Origin: Zeugodacus cucurbitae
Lineage: Eukaryota; Arthropoda; Insecta; Diptera; Tephritidae
Reading direction: 5' to 3'
DNA: 64,000 nucleotides
Assembly: GCF_028554725.1 (NCBI RefSeq)
Contig: NC_071667.1
Coordinates: 56,847,501-56,911,500 of the forward strand
Part shown: positions 57,381 through 64,000 of the stretch, one piece after another
Position numbering within the stretch: position 1 is the stretch's first letter
How the letters are laid out: each line of letters begins with the position of its first letter
Position numbers and translations under genes: made by a program
Notes under the pieces: model-generated
What the model saw: the letters and a program-made list of their open reading frames with translations, nothing else
Database searches by the model: none
Told to the model about the DNA's origin: nothing

Positions 57381-58460
57381 TGGTTCAAACCAATTTATTT
57401 AAATATATACAACAAAAATAATTATAGTTAAAATCCCGTTAGTTTTTGCTTATAACGTATTTTCAGATCTATGAACGCAAATAATGAAATATATACAATT
57501 TATAATACTGAAGATAACATTGCCCTCTCAAACTGTCTGTCAACATGATACTTATAATTAGTACTATAGTATACAAAACATCCGCTCACAACTGCCTTTG
57601 TGAACCAATAACAATTTCGCAAAGTAAATAAAAGTTAAATCATCAATAAATAGTAAATTGTCTTACATTGTAAATAAATACGTCTAAACTTATAAATTAA
57701 TTTACCGTTTACAGTTACACCGGCGAGCAGGCGATTCAAAAACCTGTTGGCTGCAAGTTTACCGTTTTATACGTTCTAGATAAAATGAGTGTATATTATG
57801 TATTACTCAGCCCACATAATTACAGGTACTATAAAAGGTTCTAATGGGTATCCAACAATAAAATGCGGAAGCTCCATAAGTATTGCAGCACCATTCTTTT
57901 TGCAAATTGGTGGTTTGACAGATCAGCCACATACCTACATACTTAAGACTTGAACAAGAATTTTGTACAATTTACCTTATAAATATTAAACTGAACACAC
58001 TCCCGACATAGCTGAAGTTTAATTAACTAAAATCACTATTTACTTAGCTTTCTTTATAGACACTTATTCACTTTCAATGCATCTAATTGCAATGAATTTG
58101 CAATTTTTCACACGCGATTCAGAAATATGTGCTCGACAATGGAAATGGCGCCGGAAATTGACAAATTGACAAAACATTCAGACAAACAGTGCTGCCATAA
58201 CGTTGGAAAATTTTTATGACATAACATATTGTAATAGATTTTCTTATAAATTTTAGTAAAAAACCGTATTCTGTTGACTTCAACGAATTGGAAATGAGAA
58301 GAAAAATGGTAAATATATATGTAAATATATAGTTTCAAATTTTAAAGGGTTATCTCTGAAAAAATTGTTGAAAAAAGACTACAATAATATGAATCTGGTA
58401 ACGCTTGTAATCTTAGCTAACTAACAAACTGTCAATGCAAATACAGCTAAGTGTACTTAC
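57381..58460. other. Non-coding stretch
   Basis: No gene recognised. Short frames near 58108-58338 (minus) and 58126-58220 (plus) have no domain. Confidence 0.35.
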
Positions 58461-58476
58461 CAGTTTCCGCCGCCAT
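58461..58476 (-). CDS. Possible first coding exon of a minus-strand gene (MAAET...)
   Basis: On the minus strand, CAGTTGAAATGGCGGCGGAA continues ACTG, then a GTAAGT donor: a start codon in good context followed by four codons (MAAET) and a phase-1 consensus donor. The upstream sequence is GC-richer (GCGCAACGAATGC), as in short fly 5' UTRs. Downstream exons, expected at lower coordinates, could not be identified. Confidence 0.25.
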
Positions 58477-58559
58477 TTCAACTGACGCGCAGTAGCATTC
58501 GTTGCGCTGGTGGAAAATTTGTGAAAATTGTGATTTTTACCTTAAATATCAGCATAAAT

Positions 58560-59112
58560 AAAGCATTTTATTGCAAATATCGGTGCAGTATGTGTTCTTA
58601 ATGAAAATATATATGTATGTATAGTCATTGTTTTATTATAAAATACTCAAGTGTCTTATGAAGTGTCTTGCAAGTGCCCTGCGCAGGCAGAGGAAGAAAT
58701 CGTGTCAGTGCTAATATGAGTAAATGTTTAAATATAATTTATGCTTTGCGGCATGATTGATTTTCAATCATATATATTACCATAATATTGAATTTGGGTG
58801 AGTTTTTATTCATAAAACTGTAACAAATATTCCAACAATTAGTCAATAACACCTGCTGCCGGCAGCGCTGCTTTGCTTTCATAGTGAGCTTCAAAACTGT
58901 TTTGGTTGTTCTGCTATTAGAATTTGACAGTTTGGTTTGCGTTGTACATATTTATTGCCGGTATAAACGCAGTTTTAGATGCATATGAAGATATATTCGT
59001 ATAATAAGACCAAAACAAATGACAAAATATAAAATATAAAATAACCGTTAAATGATGTTAAATATTTAAAAATATGTATATTGCACTAAATTAAATCTTT
59101 TTCACGAATGTA
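58560..59112. other. Non-coding stretch
   Basis: Possible promoter side of the preceding minus-strand exon; otherwise nothing recognised. Confidence 0.3.
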
Positions 59113-60058
59113 AAGGGTGATTTTTTAAGAGCTTGATAACTTTTTTTTTAAAAAAAAAACGCATAAAATTTGCAAAATCTCATCGGTTCTTTATTTGAAA
59201 CGTTAGATTGGTTCATGACATTTACTTTTTGAAGATAATTTCATTTAAATGTTGACCGCGGCTGCGTCTTAGGTGGTCCATTCGGAAAGTCCAATTTTGG
59301 GCAACTTTTTCGAGCATTTCGGCCGGAATAGCCCGAATTTCTTCGGAAATGTTGTCTTCCAAAGCTGGAATAGTTGCTGGCTTATTTCTGTAGACTTTAG
59401 ACTTGACGTAGCCCCACAAAAAATAGTCTAAAGGCGTTAAATCGCATGATCTTGGTGGCCAACTTACGGGTCCATTTCTTGAGATGAATTGTTCTCCGAA
59501 GTTTTCCCTCAAAATGGCCATAGAATCGCGAGCTGTGTGGCATGTAGCGCCATCTTGTTGAAACCACATGTCAACCAAGTTCAGTTCTTCCATTTTTGGC
59601 AACAAAAAGTTTGTTAGCATCGAACGATAGCGATCGCCATTCACCGTAACGTTGCGTCCAACAGCATCTTTGAAAAAATACGGTCCAATGATTCCACCAG
59701 CGTACAAACCACACCAAACAGTGCATTTTTCGGGATGCATGGGCAGTTCTTGAACGGCTTCTGGTTGCTCTTCACCCCAAATGCGGCAATTTTGCTTATT
59801 TACGTAGCCATTCAACCAGAAATGAGCCTCATCGCTGAACAAAATTTGTCGATAAAAAAGCGGATTTCACATTTCGAACCGAACACTGATTTTGGTAATA
59901 AAATTCAATGATTTGCAAGCGTTGCTCGTTAGTAAGTCTATTCATGATGAAATGTCAAAGCATACTGAGCATCTTTCTCTTTGACACCATGTCTGAAATC
60001 CCACGTGATCTGTCAAATACTAATGCATGAAAATCCTAACCTCAAAAAAATCACCCGT
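59113..60058 (-). mobile_element. Tc1/mariner-superfamily element, internally deleted
   Basis: Bounded by TA (59111-59112 and 60059-60060). The ends AAGGGTGATTTTTT and, inverted, AACGGGTGATTTTTT form short TIRs. At 946 bp it carries a broken transposase on the minus strand. The left part of the coding region (59222-59842) is well preserved while the N-terminal half is largely missing. Confidence 0.78.
59222..59945 (-). pseudogene. Tc1/mariner (IS630) transposase, internal deletion
   Basis: The frame from 59945 starts MNRLTNEQRLQIIEFYYQNQ, the N-terminal helix-turn-helix of these transposases. After about 29 codons it is fused out of frame to YRQILFSDEAHFW, which begins the preserved catalytic part (open to 59222). 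Catalytic residues visible: Asp in FSDEAH, Asp in WFQQDGATCHTA, and Asp in PPRSCDLTPLDYFLWG, with 36 residues between the last two by my count. The stretch normally between the HTH and the first Asp (DNA-binding remainder and linker, roughly 110 residues) is deleted, so no functional transposase can be made, although the element ends could still be mobilised in trans. Confidence 0.78.
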
Positions 60059-60640
60059 TATTATTTTATGTTTAATTGATGTGACATGGGAGTATTAAAA
60101 GTTAATGCTTACGAGGCTTTGTAAAACAAATCTTGAGATGTCTATACATAAAAGGTATATATACAGTGATGATCTTATAATCAATTATAAGGGACTTCGA
60201 TGCCTATATTTAAAAATATAATTCATCATATTTAAATTAAAAACTTTATATAATAGAGTAACAAATTAGTATTTAATGCAGTATGTGGGAAACCTAATGA
60301 AATCTTTAAGAAAATTAATAAATCAGATTGTTCTCATAAATAGAAAATATAGTCAGCCTTATTGTAAATTTCATGTGAACGACATTCCCAATGAAAAAAA
60401 CTCACACATTTGTGTGTTTTGTAACATGAATTTCACATAGGGAAAAACTCACATCTTCGAAAATTTTCCCTTATTGTAAATGTGATTTTGTTCACGTGAA
60501 ACAGTAAAATTTGTTCACAAAATCAATTGTAGAGAACAAGTATCAATATTAACAATTTCATCAATATTAACAACTTTTTTAATATGAACTAAGGTAGGTA
60601 GTAGTTCTTTGGCTATATGGAACCATAGCTAAATTAATAT
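60059..60640. other. Non-coding stretch
   Basis: No feature recognised; it contains the imperfectly repeated words TGTGAA/TTCACA around 60375-60520. Confidence 0.35.
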
Positions 60641-60643
60641 TCG

Positions 60644-61430
60644 GTGGAATCCTTGTGTGGTGGAGGGCGCTTCAAAAGTCTTCAAGACTATTTTAGTGCG
60701 GGCAATGTGTTGGCTGAGATTTGGAGCAAGTTAGTCATTGATAATTTTCCAGTCGTTGCTGAATATGTTGCACCAACTGTTACTGGACTGGATATTGAAC
60801 CGGCCATGATGTTGAAAAATAATGCAACTTGGTATGCTAAACATGTACGTGAGTCACAATATTTTTTACAAATAGTTAAATGTGAAACTATTGCATGTTG
60901 CGGTGTAAGACGTTCTAGTCTTTGGAAATTATTAAAAGAAGAATTTTTCCCACCACCTGTGTTAGTTAAACAGACATCAGAAGGTTATGGAGTCACAGGG
61001 AGTGATGACAATGACGCTAAGTTTGCTCCATTATTACTACAGATATTATTAAACCTCCAAGCATCATCCCATCTAAACAAGTCCCATATGATAGTTATTG
61101 CCCTAGTGTCGAGTCATACTTATTTAAAAGATCGTGTAGCATATGTGGCCTATATTTTTCTTCATATAAAGCCACCAATTAACACAAACAATCACATAAA
61201 AAACAAGAGCTGTTACCTATCGCGAAAGTTCGTCCTCAAAGAATTGCGGCTAGACGTGCCCGAGAGATTCTCTGTTTAATGAATGATGACGATGCTTTAT
61301 GGATGTAAGAAGAAGATGTTGATGCGAAAGATGTTCAAAATGTGACAACTTGTGACAAGGAGTGGGGAGGGGTTAAAAAGTCCTTAAATTCGTGTGACGT
61401 AATTTATGGATGGCCCCTAAGTGCTCGCTG
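60644..61430 (+). pseudogene. Broken gene of an uncharacterised CxxC-containing family
   Basis: Frame 60644-61279 first encodes FSAGNVLAEIWSKLVIDNFP, SQYFLQIVKCETIACCGVRR and FFPPPVLVKQ: a cysteine pair set (KC...CC) and proline-rich block that look protein-like and conserved. After about residue 137 the sense moves to another frame (around 61050): PPSIIPSKQVPYDSYCPSVE, then CSICGLYFSSYKATN, a CxxC zinc-finger-like motif. An in-frame TAA at about 61180 is followed by VRPQRIAARRAREILCLMND and, after another stop at 61307, EEDVDAKDVQNV. One frameshift and two stops make it a pseudogene. I do not recognise the family with certainty; it resembles uncharacterised, possibly transposon-linked insect proteins. 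Confidence 0.55.
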
Positions 61431-63619
61431 ACTATGCGCGCGAGACTGGTAAAGAAATGTCTACCTTTCACTTTCAGTTGATACCAGTTAGATCTTCACG
61501 ATTAGACCTGTGCCTGTCTACAGAGGAATCCTAGATAATAACGTAAGGCTAAAGAGCTTTTAAGGCTAGGCACGTCCGTCTTAAGTGCAGTATAATGCGA
61601 ACAAGTAGAAGCACTTACACCCTTGTGATCTACTGGACAGTTGGACTTCGGCTGACTCCCAGCCTGGTTGTTACAATTGAGGCAATTCAACATTCTTTCG
61701 CCGAAGTATGCTTTGCTAGACTTAGAACAACAATCTATGGAGATTTGTCCAAAACAACAGTATTTTCATCCATAAAGTCCACTATTCACTAAACTTCAAA
61801 TGCGGTTGGGGTCACTATCAAGACGGAGATTGTAATGAATCTTCAAATTTTCGAAACAATGTGGTTTCTATTAGATATTACAATATGCTTTTATATTGAA
61901 ATTGATTTATTATATCTTGGAAACACTGCCGACTATCACAGATCAAACTCGATGTTGAAGGTTGCCAAGAACTTACGTCTCATATATGTTCATCCATAAA
62001 ATTGTAGCAAATTAAACTAAGTCATCATCAGAGTTTCTTTTGTTTCGTCTCTATATATGATTTTTGTATAAAGAGCTCTACAAAAACTGGCTCCTCGTGA
62101 ACATATGTACATGTAATAAAAAGGAATAACTAATATTTGGACAAACCCAACTACAGCTAATTAGTCCAAAAATTAACGAACTAATTTTACCATTCCATCA
62201 CTATCACTTTGGCAGAGCAAGGCAAAGAGCTTCTCGTTTCAATCTCTCACAAATGGCTTTATGCAATTTTCAAAACGAGCTTCAAATATGTATGTGTATG
62301 TATGTTCATATATATGTCTAAACTCAATCTAAGTTTGAAGTACCGTTTTATGCATACCAAATAGAATCGATTTCGAAATTCAAATGTCACAAAATGACTG
62401 TCAAACTCACTCACCTTTGACAATTTCCTCTCTCTCGCATTGGTAGTGAGTGAGAGGTGCAAATTTGCGTGGCAATTTTTCTATGTATTTTAGTTATGCA
62501 TGCAACAGCATTGACGATGCGCCAGGCAAATTCACATTACATATGCGCTCATATACACACATACAAACATACATACATATTTATATGGGCTGCGCAGTTG
62601 CGAATTTGCATTCATATTTCCCGTGCATGGGCTAGTGCAAAAAACGGTGTTTTTATATGCACCTACACATACACATATATATGTATGTATGTGTATTGTT
62701 AATTAAAATTTTAATTTAAGCAAAAGCGGAAGTTAACACCGTGTACGAACAGCCACATAGACGTTTTCCGTTATGTTGCATGCCACACACAAACGACGCC
62801 ATCGTTGGTCGCATAAATACGAGTATAAATGTGACAATAGCACTGTCATGGGTTCCTAGTGCCCGAGCACTGGGCGTATAACCAATATTCATGGAGTCCA
62901 CCAACCATTGCTATAATGTATATATATATGTATGTATGCAATGAAAATATGTGTGTGTGTGTGTGATCACATATGGATGCAATTGAATTTCATTTGTAAG
63001 AACAGTTGTTGGCTTGCAATTTAATGTAAATTCAATTTCGCGGCACTCACTTTTTGTCAGCCTCTTTTACTCTGCGCACAACCCTCGCCAACTTGTGTGT
63101 TCCTCACCATGTTTTTATCCTCACTTCTTTTCATTATATTCTTCTTCTTCTTCTTCTTCGCTATCTGTGAGTGTCAACAGTGACTTAAATGAGCATTTAT
63201 TCAAATAACCGTTAGTATGCCAATATATGTATAGACGTACATATCTATATATGTAAATGAGTTCATTTGTATAAAGTTACCTGTGTACTTCAATAAATGT
63301 ACCAACATATTCACTACAACTCGGCAGAATTATTGCTAACAGCAATTTTGTAGCATTAAATAATGTGCAGCACTCATTAATATGCTTACAAGTATGCCCT
63401 GTAGGAAATTAAATTGAAAAATCGAAAATTAAAAAAAAATAATATTTATTAGAAATACTGAAAAATCGAAGTATTCGCTTTGAAAAAAAAATGTCATTTG
63501 TTATATAATCGAGCGAACTGAACTCCATCTTTACTATCCTAAAGATTTAAAAGTCTTTCCTTAAAGCTTCACATAACACTTGAACGATTTTTTTTACATT
63601 TTCGAGAAATATCTTAATA
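61431..63619. other. Non-coding stretch with TATGTA and TTC repeats
   Basis: No gene recognised. It has CATACATA/TATGTATG tracts (62285-62315, 62555-62585, 62665-62700, 62920-62940), GT repeats at 62949-62965 and TTC repeats at 63139-63161. Open frames here are repeat-driven. Confidence 0.4.
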
Positions 63620-64000
63620 CTAGCTGACACCACAGTCGTTGCACTGCGTGAAATTATTTGTTTTGAAAACAAAGTTGAATTTGTATAGTGTTGGAAAACA
63701 TTCATTTGCGATTTTTCTAATTTTTTTTTTTTTTTTCAATGCAACGCAACTTAATAAACAACATTTTTTGTTTTCTGTTCCGGTGCGTAAATGTACAGAG
63801 AAGATGATTTTTCAACTCGTGAATGAAATTTATGCCACACACCTCCAGCGACTGTTTTTGAGACCTATTGATTGTCATCCCAAATGCAAGTCTCATTGGA
63901 AACTGAATACGTTTGAACTGAAATGGCAAATCGTTGGAAGTCAAAGAAATTCGTGGAATCAAGCATTCTGTCCCCTTTTAAGTCCCTTTAAAAAATTCTT
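63620..64000 (-). mobile_element. Helitron 3' end with helicase C-terminus
   Basis: On the minus strand the helicase tail reads IPRISLTSNDLPFQFKRIQF, FPMRLAFGMTINRSQKQSLE and VCGIN (PIF1 motif VI region; the usual KSQGQ is RSQKQ here). It then goes out of frame, where a KNVVY block appears in another frame with a stop. The terminus is a hairpin-forming stretch (CACGCAGT ... ACTGTGGTG) followed by CAGCTAGT, so CTAG at 63620-63623 is the 3' end. The element continues beyond the window's right edge. Degenerate. Confidence 0.65.

Noticed and set aside
1..64000. CRISPR arrays, tRNA or rRNA genes
   Set aside because: No regular spacer-repeat array and no cloverleaf with A/B box pairs was recognised; the sequence is eukaryotic.

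Overview
The window looks like euchromatic DNA of a dipteran insect, most likely a true fruit fly (Tephritidae, Bactrocera/Zeugodacus-like). Basis: AT-rich sequence, short introns with GTAAGT/GTGAGT donors, many TATGTA/CATACATA microsatellite tracts, an RTE-clade LINE, Helitron ends, TTAA- and TA-flanked MITEs and a Tc1/mariner relic. The species call is inference; no species-specific gene was recognised.

The gene content is one block at 26.4-51.5 kb: six complete, same-strand tandem paralogues of a classical short-chain dehydrogenase/reductase (SDR16C-like, the retinol/17-beta-hydroxysteroid dehydrogenase 11/13 type). Each has six coding exons of fixed size (159, 156, 177, 73 and 307 nt plus a variable last exon), a hydrophobic N-terminal anchor encoded by its own first exon, and a large first intron. 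Around them lie debris of further copies: an exon 3/4 relic at 40.1 kb, an exon 5 scrap at 48.25 kb and an orphan exon 1 at 52.6 kb that begins exactly at the TTAA where a MITE ends. The copies show mosaicism, a 132-bp duplication over an intron/exon junction, a C-terminal deletion and a changed NNAG motif: a young birth-and-death gene family.

Left part (0-26 kb): mostly transposon-derived or non-coding. It holds interspersed-repeat copies (1-560, 2865-3900, 17700-18650), a Helitron remnant with a helicase fragment and a clean 3' hairpin/CTAG end (780-1710), two TTAA MITEs (1894-2626, 6926-7634), an almost intact RTE LINE (8580-11800), decayed RTE copies (13345-14880, 24365-25375) and LINE C-terminal relics (8040-8400, 21744-22240). 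A TATA-led two-exon mini-gene at 23.0-23.4 kb could encode a small secreted peptide (speculative).

Right part (52-64 kb): non-coding DNA, a LINE relic (54380-54720), a degenerate direct duplication in which each copy carries a different TA-flanked MITE (55.0-57.4 kb), a possible minus-strand first coding exon (58461-58476), an internally deleted Tc1/mariner element (59113-60058), a broken CxxC-containing gene of unknown family (60644-61430) and the 3' end of a minus-strand Helitron (63620-64000).

All exon boundaries were read by eye from splice signals, phase and paralogue alignment. No tRNA, rRNA or CRISPR array was seen.
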